The notes below the pieces were generated by a model. That model saw only the letters and a list, made by a program, of their open reading frames with translations. It was not told the origin of the DNA and did no database searches. This document shows, in pieces, positions 54,401 through 64,000 of a DNA stretch of 64,000 nucleotides (its first letter is position 1; every line of letters begins with the position of its first letter). Origin of the DNA: Halichondria panicea (taxonomy: Eukaryota; Porifera; Demospongiae; Suberitida; Halichondriidae); assembly GCF_963675165.1 (NCBI RefSeq), contig NC_087391.1, positions 887,001 through 951,000 of the forward strand. The letters run 5' to 3'. The position numbers were made by a program, and so were the translations under genes.

Positions 54401-54707
54401 ATCTTTGAGAGTCGTTTTTCTCGATACTACATTTTACGGCTTTGAGTTTCCAACGCGCATGACTCGGGTATGAAACTAGGTATGTGAACACTAAGCATAT
54501 CATTGTGTAGGCAATGCTCTGCTCTATTATTTGGTACATTAATCACACATATTTTAGTCTGCTCCAATAGTCTGGTTTTCCCAGAGCCTGTCACATATAT
54601 TCTAGCTTGTATTTTTCGACCTACCCAATGCTGTATCCAGACAGGAAAGCACCCATGGCAGCAAAGAATGCCACAAAAGAAACGTAAACCCAGTCTCTGG
54701 CTGCCAT
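51427..54707 (-). CDS. SLC2-like sugar transporter A (MFS sugar porter)
   Basis: Fourteen exons in transcript order: 54625-54707, 53902-54022, 53796-53853, 53631-53733, 53516-53557, 53208-53438, 52904-53086, 52785-52841, 52616-52730, 52342-52514, 52232-52281, 51994-52163, 51870-51946, 51427-51661, encoding 565 residues. MFS sugar-porter signatures: first helix WVYVSFVAFFAAMGAFLSGY, GRK after helix 2 (DFLGRKVTL), GRLISGIGYG, PVYIAEIAP, PRTPRWL after helix 6, IGRKPM, IPWVVTSEIFPLEGRG and PETKG. Twelve helices are expected, with facilitated hexose transport as family function; substrate unknown. The acidic C-terminal tail ends CVNEHSP. Intron 1 holds a 424-bp MITE, and a mariner-like transposon is inserted 27 bp upstream of the start codon. 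Confidence 0.93.
54174..54597. mobile_element. 424-bp MITE with 40-bp TIRs, TA-flanked
   Basis: Ends TATGTGACAGGCTCTGGGAA, with 40 bp identical in inverted orientation at both ends and flanked by TA dinucleotides. In intron 1 of transporter A. TA targets and size suggest a Tc1/mariner-type non-autonomous element, with ends different from the transposon at 54736-56951. Confidence 0.82.
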
Positions 54708-54845
54708 GTTTGCCTTCTAATGAGAAAAAACACTACAGAGGTTTTCAGGTTGCTTGTCACAAGCCTTTGTGAAGGTGAAGTGCGCATGCACATAGATTAA
54801 TTAAATTATATTTGAACTTACAGTGCTGAAGGATTGCATGTCAAC

Positions 54846-55812
54846 ATGCCTAACCCGTACTCAAATGATCTTCGTTGGAGAGTAATTTGGTTGTATTTAG
54901 CTAAGAATCTTTCAATAGCAGAAGTATCTGAGCTCGTTTGTGTCAGTGAAAGAGCTATTAAACGATATATTACACAGTTTAATCAAACTGGTGATGTTCA
55001 TCCAGCAACTCATCAACATGGACCTCCTAAGCTCTTAGGCGAATTTGAGCAACTTGTCCTGCTAAGATTGATCACTGAAAACACAGGAATCTACCTGTAT
55101 GAGATACAGACCAAACTAGTGGCACGGTTTGGTGTGACTGTAAGTGTAGCAACCATTTGCAGAACATTGAAGTTTATGGGGTGCTCTAGACAAGTGCATC
55201 AAACATATCCCTATCAGACGCAGTGAAGAACTCAGAGCAAAGTTTATGGCTGAAATCTCCATGTATGACCCTTCTATGCTAATTTGGCTAGATGAAACTG
55301 GATGTGATAGACGTAATAGCACAAGAAAATGGGGGTATAGCATACGAGGTATACCACCAAAAGATCACCAAATACTTGTGAGAGGAACTCGATACTCCTG
55401 CATACCTATCATATCTATGAAAGGAATACATGATATCCATATTATTACCGGAACAATGGATAGTGCGAGGTTTGAAAACTTTCTTACTACAACTCTTCTA
55501 CCTATATTACAACCATTTAACTATCTTAACCCCTGTTCCGTTGTTATAATGGACAATGCTTCAGTCCATCACGTAGCAGAAGTTGAAGACTTAATTGAGA
55601 ATCAATTCGGTGCTCGATTAGTGTTTTTGCCTCCTTATTCTCCAGACCTAAACCCAGCAGAGGAAGTGTTTAGTGAAGTAAAAAGCATAATGAAACAAAA
55701 CAATGCTTTATTTCAAGTCACTACTAATCCAAGGTTTCTGTTAGCTACGGCATTCAGCATGGTCACCAAGGAGGACTGCTTAAAGTTCATTACACATTCT
55801 GGATATTTATAA
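54846..55812 (+). pseudogene. mariner/IS630-type DDE transposase, frameshifted
   Basis: Starts MPNPYSNDLRWRVIWLYL, a paired-type HTH region (SIAEVSELVCVSERAIKRYI), then the DDE_3 domain: first Asp in IWLDETGCDRR, second in VVIMDNASVHH, and the third acidic residue in PYSPDLNPAEEVFSEVK, about 35 residues after the second. The frame shifts near 55195-55200 (after MGCSRQ), consistent with a single extra base; the downstream frame resumes with RRSEELRAKF. All three catalytic positions remain visible, so decay looks recent. Residues after the DDE core end HSGYL. The earlier TTG in this frame is not used as a start. Confidence 0.88.
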
Positions 55813-55886
55813 TTATCATACAGGACAACAATTATTAATACGTACAACTATTATACATGCACTGAAATTCTGTTAACTGGAAAAAA

Positions 55887-56836
55887 TTAAGAAACAGTTT
55901 TGTTCAGATGATGAAGGAGACTCATGATCGACTCTTTCTCGGAGCAAAATTCACTTTCAGACAAAATTCCTGTGCTCTTCAAATTTTGAAGTTCTGAAAG
56001 CTGTCTATACAGTTTTGATCGACCTTCAATGACCTTTGCAGGACTACTACCAACTGCACTTGTCTCTTTTGGAGAGAGAGCAGAAGTTATGGCTGTTGCA
56101 GCTTCACTCATCAAATGAGATACAGAGTTTTGACTTTTCTTGCGATAAGGAGTTCCTCCTCCAGACCTAGCAAACATTGTTGTATTTGGGGGATCATCCA
56201 ACCCCTCGTGTAAACCACCAGTAATCATTTCTCCCCAAATGCGATACTGCATCAATGTGAATTTCGACCCATACTTTTCTTTTAGATTTTCCACAGTCTC
56301 CTGGACCTTGTCTTCTTTACTGGTGTCACTTTTCTTTTTCTTTTTAACACTGTCTTCATTTATAGATGCTGTTTTTTTCCTCTTATTTCCTCTTGCTGTG
56401 GTAACTGGAATGCATTCTTTAAGACCATCACACCATAGTGTTAAACTACAATTGGGCTTGTTTAAATCAGACAAAACTTCATACACGTCTTCTTCACTAC
56501 GACTCCGTATCACAGTATAGATCCACGTACGTAGCCAACATCAAAGTCTTCCTGTGTAATATCTTGACACAGTTGGCTTCTTATTACTATCTTCAGATCA
56601 TCACATGAACAAACTAGAGCAGTATCGATATTACGAAGGGTAAAAGATCGACACACCTTACTATCATCCTTACACACTGCTCTCAAAACAATTTTGTCCA
56701 GTTTGGTAGACTTTTCATTCGACAAAGGGTGACCTTGGCATCCTGACAGTGGAGTAACCCTAACTCTACCGCTGTTTACTGTCACACTGTGTTGTACTAA
56801 GTTTCTAATAGCACTTTGACTAAGATTCATCATCAC
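55887..56836 (-). pseudogene. transposon companion protein of unknown family, frameshifted
   Basis: Convergent to the transposase and inside the same inverted repeats. Two overlapping frames, 56836-56510 and 56513-55887, read as one protein of about 315 residues broken near 56513 by a shift consistent with two extra bases. Visible parts: an N-terminal region MMMNLSQSAIRNLVQ, a middle lysine-rich segment (RKKTASINEDSVKKKKKS), a conserved-looking block TLMQYRIWGEMITGGLHEG followed by DDPPNTTMF, and a C-terminal coiled-coil-like stretch (LYRQLSELQNLKSTGILSE). No catalytic motif I can name. Its position suggests a role in transposition or host interaction; that is inference. Confidence 0.7.
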
Positions 56837-57139
56837 TCATTCATTTTCCAAGCTAGCCTAGCCACGTGTCTCAGTGGAGTCCAAAGTTCATACAGTAGAA
56901 TAATTGATACGCATGCGCGGCTCTATGTGACAAGCAACCTGAAAACCTCTGTACACATTCCACAATTCCGAATCCATCATCTGATGCGCATGCGCATCAC
57001 ATCAAAGTCGCTCTCTACTAGTACCAATCGTAGTAATTTGGAACAGGGTCATTAACTATACAAATTTAAATAATGAGGTCATAATGATTAATGATTAAAA
57101 ATGAATAATGAGCTGAGATGGAATGCAACAGAACACCGG

Positions 57140-59676
57140 TCACAAAATTGTTTCTCTGTGTCTAATGGCATCATTCACTTCATTTTCATAGTGTTCCCAA
57201 TAGTCCTCCCAGTCTTTGTCATTCTCCATATCACTTCTTCTCTTAGGACTTGACTTCTCATCTTCCCTGGGTTTAAGCTTACCACCTGTTAACACTACTC
57301 CATTGTCTGTCCTGCTGACATCAGTTGAGAGGCTTTCAGGTCTTCGGCAAAACCTGTATGTGCACACAGGACGAGGAAGCACTGCTTAATTAGATTGCCG
57401 GTCTGGATTCATACAAGTTAAGTATCGTGGTATACAGAACAACTTCACACCTGAAACAACTAGCAAGTCCAATTCTTTCCAACCAGGGCTTAGCAAATAT
57501 CTTATCTGCTTGTTCAAGACTAACACCCTGTAAACAACAGAATTAATGCTGTATTATAATAATTATATACAATTATAGTACACAAATACCTTGGTCTCGG
57601 GTAGAAAAAACAGATAAAACACAGCTGCAGCTATGTTGATTATACTAATCATGTAGAGGGAACCAGAGGCTTTTAAAGAAGCTAAAATGGCGGGGAAAGA
57701 TTGTGTGAAAATATAGATTGATCCCCAGTTCATTGCCGTGGTGATAGCAACCGCAATACCTGTATGAATGATAGACTTGGTAGTGTATGTTCGACTGTGA
57801 GCTCACCTCGTCCCTCCAAAGGGAAAATCTCAGTAGTGACAATCCATGGAATGGTACTGCATATAGGAAACACACTCAGTAAGTATCTGTAGCAGTATAA
57901 TGACAAAAGATCAACTTACTACCAGGTGGATGAGTAGACTAACATAAAGAGGCAGACTAGACACACAACAATATAGCCGACGACATCATTCTTATCTTCC
58001 TCCAAGTTGAAGGCATACACTAGTGTAGCAGCTGCTCCAGTGAGGAGAAACATCATTAGACCACCTCCCACCAGCATCGGCTTTCTACCAAGCTGTAATG
58101 ACATACGTTTTATGTAATAAATCTCGATAATTATTTCTGCACCTTCTCAATGAAGAGTGTTATGAAGATACCTCCACAGAGACTCAGTACTCCGATCACA
58201 ATAGCAGTGACAAACGGAGCAATCCCCAGAGAACAAAATAACGGCTCAGAGTAGAAACTGTACAAAAAATTAAAATGAAACGGTACTATACAGACACTGC
58301 TGGCTATGGTGTACTTTAACCAGTCCGACTCACAAAACTGCTGTTCCACAGGAAGCAGCAAATACATGAAGTACAATCCCAAAAAGTATTCTGTAACAGT
58401 TACAGAGGGAATAATTATCATGAAAACATTGATACGTATATCAAGACTACTAAGCAATCACCTCTTCAAGATTTTCCATTTTAATATGGCTTTAATCTCC
58501 TGAACGATGCTTAAATCCTTTGCTGACTCCAAACTCTGTCTAATGTCCTCTAGCTCAGCTTCAATTCCCTCCTGTCCCAGCATTTTTGTCAGCACCTCTC
58601 GCGCCTCTGACTCTCTCCGCTTTAACATGAGCCACCTGAATTATTGATCATTAACTCAGTGTAATAGATTGAAAAACGAATACCTTGGGCTCCTGGGCAT
58701 CAAAATCATGCCGAAAATGAAGACACAACTAATCACACAGTCTAGAAGACGAGACACCCTCCAACCATAAGACTTATCAAAGAATAAGATGTTGGTGACA
58801 TAACCAGTTACGACACCCATTCCTATGGTAATACCAACGAGAGAGGTCAAGGTCCCTCGGATGTGCTTGGGGGAAATCTCGGCAATGTACACAGGGCCAG
58901 CCATGTAGAACACGCTGTGGAGTATTGTACTAGCTCTGAAGTCATTAACAATACAAACTTACCCATATCCCAGTCCAGCAACAAAGCGACCCAAAATTAA
59001 CATCCTGGGTAAAGAACAATGAGATATAATGTTGGGAATGGAATGTGTTCAGTAAATATACCAAGAAGCTCCCTGAATAGCAGCACTCTGTATCGCTGTT
59101 CCAAGAACCATTAGCACTCCTGACATCACTATAGTTACTTTACGGCCAAAATAGTCAGCAGGCTCTGTATTGTGGATGCGTAAACTTGTCAATGTGCACT
59201 CATTTTAACTTACTGCCAGCAAAGAGATTTCCAATGGCTCCTCCGAGATTTATGATGGATATGATGGTCCCCTGTACGGTTAGATTATAACGAATAAACA
59301 ACGTTTCATTGATTCCAACTAGACTCCACTATAGAAAAAAAGGAGTATCAACACTAGCACTATAAACTACATGTATAATGATGAAAGGAGCCTCACCAAA
59401 ATAAGACGATTCTCCTCAGTGAGATGCGACGTCTCTGTGCAACTTGCGTTCGTGGAACTGTTCCCCAGATCAAAGTACTCCAGAAATCCTGAGAAGTTCT
59501 GCAAACCATTGAGAGTCCTACACAATAATTTATAAATAAACACAAGCTCCCAGTTGAACAAACAATCACTATCAGATCTAGTTTAATAGTTACCCAAAGC
59601 TGTATCCAGTCAGGTAACCACCCAGTGAGACAAAGAATGCCACAAAAGTAACGTAAACCCAGTTCTTGGCTGCCAT
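57140..59676 (-). CDS. SLC2-like sugar transporter B (MFS sugar porter)
   Basis: Fourteen exons in transcript order: 59594-59676, 59397-59517, 59214-59271, 59062-59164, 58963-59004, 58684-58914, 58462-58635, 58334-58390, 58143-58257, 57920-58092, 57807-57856, 57590-57759, 57451-57527, 57140-57353, encoding 555 residues. Exon lengths match transporter A except exon 7 (three codons shorter, LTKMLGQEG) and the last exon. Signatures: DYFGRKVTI, GRFVAGLGYG, PVYIAEISPKHIRG, PRSPRWL, LGRKPM, IPWIVTTEIFPLEGRG, PETKG. The C-terminal tail SLSTDVSRTDNGVVLTGGKL and KRRSDMENDKDWEDYW is shared with C, not A, so B and C are the closer pair. Same expected function as A. Spacing to A is taken up by the transposon. 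Confidence 0.93.
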
Positions 59677-59909
59677 TCTGATCTGATTTACGGCACCATA
59701 GATCTACATCATTGTGTGAGTTTGACCAGACTCAAGCTTTTAGGTTGAGGCAGGTATTCGAGACTACTCATGCCACACATCCCACACACAACATCTGCAA
59801 TTTCATTTCCGCACACAACTTTTCTGATTTGGAATTAGGAACGGGTCGTCTACAGGAAATTTAATGACCAAAAATAAAAATAGATTTTGCAACAGCACAA
59901 TGACACAGT

Positions 59910-62593
59910 TCACACAGTTGTTTCGTGTTTCCAATATTCCTCCCAGTCTTCGTCTTTCTCCATATCACTTCTTCTCTGAGGACTTGACTTCTCATCTTCC
60001 CTGGGTTTAAGCTTACCACCTGTTAACACTACTCCATTGTCTGTCCTGCTGACATCGGTTGAGAGGTTTTCAGGTCTTCGGCAAAACCTGTGCGTGAATG
60101 CAAATCAGTGCTTAAAACACATGTAGGTATGCATTCAAAACATACAAGCAAGCTATAGCACTCAAAAAATAACAACAACTTCACACCGAAAGAAACTAGC
60201 AAGTCCAATTCTTTCCAACCAGGGCTTAGCAAATATCTTCTCCATCTGCTCAAGACTAACACCCTGTAAACAGAACATTCAGTTTAGAACAAAATTATCC
60301 ACCTTGTCACAAATACCTTTGTCTCGGGTAGAAGAAACAGATAAAACACAGCTGCAACTATGTTGATTATGCTAATCATGTAGAGGGAACCAGAGGCTTT
60401 TACAGAAGCCAAAATGGAGGGGAAGGATTGTGTGAAGAGGTATGTCGCTCCGTAGTTCATTGTCGTGGCAATAGCAACCACAACACCTATACAAATGATA
60501 GACTTTGGTATAGAAGCGTACACTCGACTGTGAGCTCACCTCGTCCCTCCAAAGGAAATATCTCACTGGTGACAACCCACGGAATCACACTGCAAATCAA
60601 AGAGTAAAGCCTGTAGCAATATTGACTAAGTGATCAACTTACTACCAGGTGGATGAGTAGACTAACATAAAGAGGCAGACCAGAAACACAACAATATAGC
60701 CAACGACATCATTATTCTCTTCCTCCAAGTTGAAGGCAAAGACTAGTGTAGCAGCTGCTCCAGTGAGGAGAAACATAATCACAGCGCCTCCAACCAGCAT
60801 CGGCTTTCTGCCAAGCTGCAATAATAATTATATATCAAGTAAATACGGTACATTGATTTTTTGACAATCTACTTCTGCACCTTCTCAATAAAGAGTGTTG
60901 TGAAGATGGTTCCACAGAGACTCATTACTCCGATCACAATTGCAGTGACAAACGGAGCAATCCCCAGAGAACAAAACAACGGCTCAGAATAGAAACTGTA
61001 CAAAAATTTAAGGGGCAATATTGAAAATAGCAATAAAAGGAGGCTGGCTGTCACTGGCATGGTGTACACTAACCAAGACTCACAAAACTGCTGTTCCACA
61101 GCCAGCAGCAAAAAAATGAAGTGGAATCCCAAGAAATACTCTGTAGCAATTTACAGAGGTAATATCAATGAAGACACTGCAATTATTATTATACTAATAC
61201 ACAATCACCTCTTCAAGATCTTCCATTTTAATATGGCTTTAATCTTCTGAATGATACTTAAATTCTTCGCTGACTCCAAACTCTGTCTAATGTCCTCTAG
61301 CTCAGCTTCAATTCCCTCCTGTCCCAGCTTGGAGGAAGTTTGTCTCAGCACCTCTCGTGCCTCTGACTCTCTCCCGTTCAACATGAGCCACCTGAAAGTA
61401 ATACTTTATGTACGTATGTTAGATGAGACTAACTAGCTCACCTTGGGGTCCTGGGCATCAAGGTCATGCCGAGAATATAGACACACCCAAATATAGAAGC
61501 CAGTAGACGAGACACTCTCCAACCAATAGGCTTGTCAAACAATATGATGTTGGTGACATAACCAGTTAAAACTCCCAATGCTATGGCTGGGCCAATGAGA
61601 GAGGTCAAGGCCCCTCGGATGTGCTTGGGAGCTATCTCAGCAATGTACACAGGGCCAGCCAAATAGAACAAGCTGTGGAAAAATATCACGTTAGCTCTAA
61701 GTTTAAATACTACAATGCAGGACAATAAGATCATAATACACAATAACTATGAAGTAACGAGACTCAGTACACAATGCAAACATACCCATATCCCAATCCA
61801 GCAATGAGGCGACCCAAAATTAACATCCTGGACACAGAATAAAAAGAATGTGTTAACAGTTTCAAAGAAATGAGTATTCAATAATTACCAAGAAGCTCCC
61901 TGAATAGCTGCACTCTGTATGGATCCTCCAAGAACCACAAGCACTCCTGACATCACAAGAGTTATTTTACGGCCAAAGTAGTCGGCAGGCTCTGTATTGT
62001 GGACAAGTACAAGAATTGCATGTGATCTGTACTCCTATGTTACTTACTGCCAGCAATAAGGATTCCGATGGCTCCTCCGAGGTTTATGATGGATATGATG
62101 GTCCCCTGTATGGTTAGATTGTGGCGAGTACGATTGCGGTGAATGTAATATAACATGCATGTTTCATGGCCAGCTATTATCTAGATACCATAAATTAAAA
62201 AGCATAAGGTATAAGCACTAAACATGTACATGAAATAATGATGAAAGGAGCCTCACCAAAATAAGACGACTGCCTTCCGTGAGATGCGACGTCTCTGTAC
62301 AACTTGCGTTTGTGGAACTGTTCCCCAGATCAAAGAACTCCAGAAATCCTGAGAAGTTCTGCAAACCATTGACAGACCTGCACAATACACATAAAATAAA
62401 TTATATACCTAGATAGTAGAGGAGGTACTCTAGTCTACTATCTATGCTAGCTAGTAGCCTAGTACCTGCGTTCAAGCATGCAACACCTATCTACAGTATG
62501 ATTATGTTACCCAATGCCGTATCCAGCCAAGTAAGCCCCCAGGGCAGCAAAGAATGCCACAAAAGAAACGTAGGCCCAGTCTCTGCCTGCCAT
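59910..62593 (-). CDS. SLC2-like sugar transporter C (MFS sugar porter)
   Basis: Fourteen exons in transcript order: 62511-62593, 62257-62377, 62048-62105, 61889-61991, 61786-61827, 61442-61672, 61209-61391, 61084-61140, 60881-60995, 60643-60815, 60540-60589, 60317-60486, 60187-60263, 59910-60087, encoding 546 residues. Signatures: first helix WAYVSFVAFFAALGAYLAGY, DYFGRKITL, GRLIAGLGYG, PVYIAEIAPKHIRG, PRTPRWL, LGRKPM, IPWVVTSEIFPLEGRG, PETKG. Exon 10 was ended at GTAAGT, giving WYVIPW, rather than an earlier GTAGTA. The long extracellular loop after helix 1 (GLQNFSGFLEFFDLGNSSTNASCTETS in pieces) has N-glycosylation sequons in all three paralogs. Function as for A and B; substrate unknown. 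Confidence 0.93.
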
Positions 62594-62819
62594 TGAGTTG
62601 ATCAGACCTAGCTACCTAGAACACTCTGCCTAGAACAAGAGATTGAACAGACCATGAAATTGACAAAGGGACACATTTTAAGTGATCATGCGAGGTCGAT
62701 CATAGATCTACCACTAATTACTGAAGTACCACGCCCCCTTTGCAAGGGTCAATTTTCATTTGCATAACTTTTGAGCTGTTGTTGAATACACATAATAACG
62801 AATGCATGCTATGTAAATG

Positions 62820-63932
62820 TCAAATGTCCTGAGGCTTCAACAGCAGACAGGAGAATGCGTCCTGCAGCACTCTCTGACAGGCGTAGGCAGGGACAAACCC
62901 ACTGCCAATGTGGTGTTCCTCTAGACACCTCATATTCAACAAGTACCTATTAAACACACAGCATCAAAAATGAATGGGTAATTGTCTCAAAGAGCATGAT
63001 TTACGAAATTAATTGAGGCTTGTACTAACAGTGTAGGCTTCGTCCCACGAGATATTTACAGCACAAGACTACTTATGCTGCTTACCCAAAGCTCTCCATT
63101 TCCTCTAGCTCTGGAACGCCCGGCCCCCATGTTGACAGAAGGAGGGGCTGGTAGCTGTATACTTTCCCTTGACTCATAGGTAGTGGGTCAAACACTGTCA
63201 TGCCCTGTGAGCAGCGGAAATGTTGAGCTACATTTAACACCCATTGTGAGCATTCTATAGCTATAGAGCTATAGTGCATCTTAGTTGGTTGAACGGAGCA
63301 GCCAACCATGACCACTAATTGCATTAGTGAAGTAAAAATGTATACATAGTTAGTGTCCTACGCAGGCCTGAAGGGTCTATTGACTGAGTAATTAATTAAG
63401 GAGCGAAAGTGGGTGTGGGGACGAGGCTAATACACAGTGTGTGGGTGTGGGGACGAGGCTAATAGTGTGTGAATGAGGTGTTCATGGTTAGCTGCACTCT
63501 AACTTGTACGTACAACATTTTAAAGTCCTCAGTAATAACGATGTACTACTTGGACTGATACAATATGAAAATACAACAACAACAAAAAACAAATTGCTAC
63601 CCCCTCAGGCTACAGAGCGTAGTACGAACACACTGCGTTAATCAACACAATTGCATACTTAGTAACGGAACTAATAGATGGGTGGTTTTTGTAGTATGTA
63701 GAGTGGTATTGCAGTGTGGGTGACCGTGTATAAGAGATAATTATTATGAAAATGTGTAGCACTGCTATCCCTGAAAGCAACAACAATAACAACATACCAC
63801 AAGAGCGTGATGAGAGGGGAGTAAGGTGTCCTTCTTAGTGGCAACAGTCTCTGATGACTCCTCCCCTGCTGTGTTACCAGAGACAGCTGCATGACTGGCC
63901 AACACTTCACTGGCAGGTCGGTCAGAGTATAT
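62820..63932 (-). CDS. C-terminal exons of an unrecognised gene
   Basis: Three exons in transcript order, 63798-63932, 63086-63204 and 62820-62946, joined in phase and ending at TGA 62820-62822; the gene continues past the right edge. Visible residues (about 126) include IYSDRPASEVLASHAAVSG, GMTVFDPLPMSQGKVYSY, STWGPGVPELEEMESFGYLL and VPAYACQRVLQDAFSCLLL. The first part is Ser/Thr/Glu-rich and the rest looks like a folded helical-strand domain. I cannot name the family. The acceptor of the exon at 63798-63932 is tandemly duplicated just upstream (63926-64000). Confidence 0.6.
63380..63460. repeat. tandem duplication GTGGGTGTGGGGACGAGGCTAA
   Basis: Two copies of a unit of about 30 bp in the intron of the right-edge gene. 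Confidence 0.85.
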
Positions 63933-64000
63933 CTGCAGGGTAGTGTGGGTATGTGTGTGTGGACAGAGTATATCTGCAGGGTAGTGTGGGTATGTGTGTG
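63926..64000. repeat. tandem duplication covering an intron acceptor
   Basis: Unit beginning AGTATATCTGCAGGGTAGTG occurs at 63926 and again from 63965, about 38-39 bp apart, running to the window edge. On the minus strand it duplicates the polypyrimidine/AG acceptor plus the first 6-8 exon bases of the right-edge gene. Confidence 0.88.

Larger units (their letters stand above)
54736..56951. mobile_element. Tc1/mariner-type transposon with two ORFs
   Basis: 2216 bp bounded by perfect 26-bp inverted repeats CAGAGGTTTTCAGGTTGCTT...GTCACA and flanked by TA on both sides (54734-54735 and 56952-56953). It carries a transposase gene on the plus strand and a second, convergent gene on the minus strand. 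Each gene is broken by one apparent frameshift. The left end lies 28 bp upstream of the start codon of transporter A. Confidence 0.9.

Noticed and set aside
1-64000. Bacterial operon or symbiont origin of the window
   Set aside because: Spliceosomal introns in nearly every gene, animal-specific families and no ribosome-binding-site pattern. Only the GNAT gene could have a bacterial ancestor.

Overview
This is nuclear DNA from an animal with a compact, intron-rich genome. The genes are typical metazoan ones (Arp2, dynactin Arp10, RRP46/EXOSC5, GTPBP2, a SERTA-domain protein, BK-type potassium channels, a KIF16B-like kinesin-3, an RNF19-like RBR ligase, SLC2-type sugar transporters). Most introns are 50-600 bp with GT-AG ends, and intergenic gaps are often only a few hundred bases. 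The base composition is AT-rich and there are many small foldback elements. A demosponge or another early-branching invertebrate fits best, but this is inference from gene content and architecture. Exon boundaries were placed by eye from splice signals, reading-frame phase and protein similarity remembered from the families.

Layout. 1-2652 (-): 5' part of a SEC14/spectrin-repeat protein that runs off the left edge. 3093-6492 (-): Arp2, head-to-head with 6635-8046 (+) EXOSC5. 8625-11610 (-): GTPBP2, with a tRNA-Ala(CGC) inside one intron. 12143-13998 (-): SERTA-domain protein with a 15-copy minisatellite in its coding intron and probably a 5' UTR exon near 16.4-16.7 kb. 16771-18748 and 19097-20775 (+): tandem HAD phosphatases of the PGP/PDXP family. 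20972-23959 and 25591-28539 (-): two intronless BK (Slo1)-like channel paralogs. 29736-33025 (+): ACTR10. 33257-35336 (+): secreted protein of unknown function. 35527-37372 (+): RNF19-like RBR ubiquitin ligase. 37778-48224 (+): kinesin-3 motor with an FHA domain, followed by a 1.1-kb inverted-repeat element and two exons that could encode a membrane tail. 50471-51022 (-): intronless GNAT acetyltransferase. 51427-54707, 57140-59676 and 59910-62593 (-): three tandem SLC2-like transporters with the same 14-exon structure. 54736-56951: a Tc1/mariner-type transposon with two ORFs, inserted just upstream of the first transporter's start codon. 62820-63932 (-): last exons of an unrecognised gene.

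The genes form no single pathway. Arp2 (actin branching), Arp10 (dynactin pointed end), the SEC14/spectrin protein and the kinesin-3 all belong to cytoskeleton and membrane traffic. Three local expansions (2 PGP, 2 BK, 3 SLC2) show active tandem duplication.

The most unusual signals are: (i) tandem arrays that copy splice junctions at four separate exons, two donors and two acceptors; (ii) a two-ORF mariner-like element whose second protein I cannot name; (iii) a foldback element with 68-bp perfect terminal repeats and a perfect 9-bp target duplication; (iv) BK channels that have tryptophan where BK normally has its third S4 arginine; (v) a phase-compatible route that would end the kinesin in a membrane anchor rather than a PX domain.
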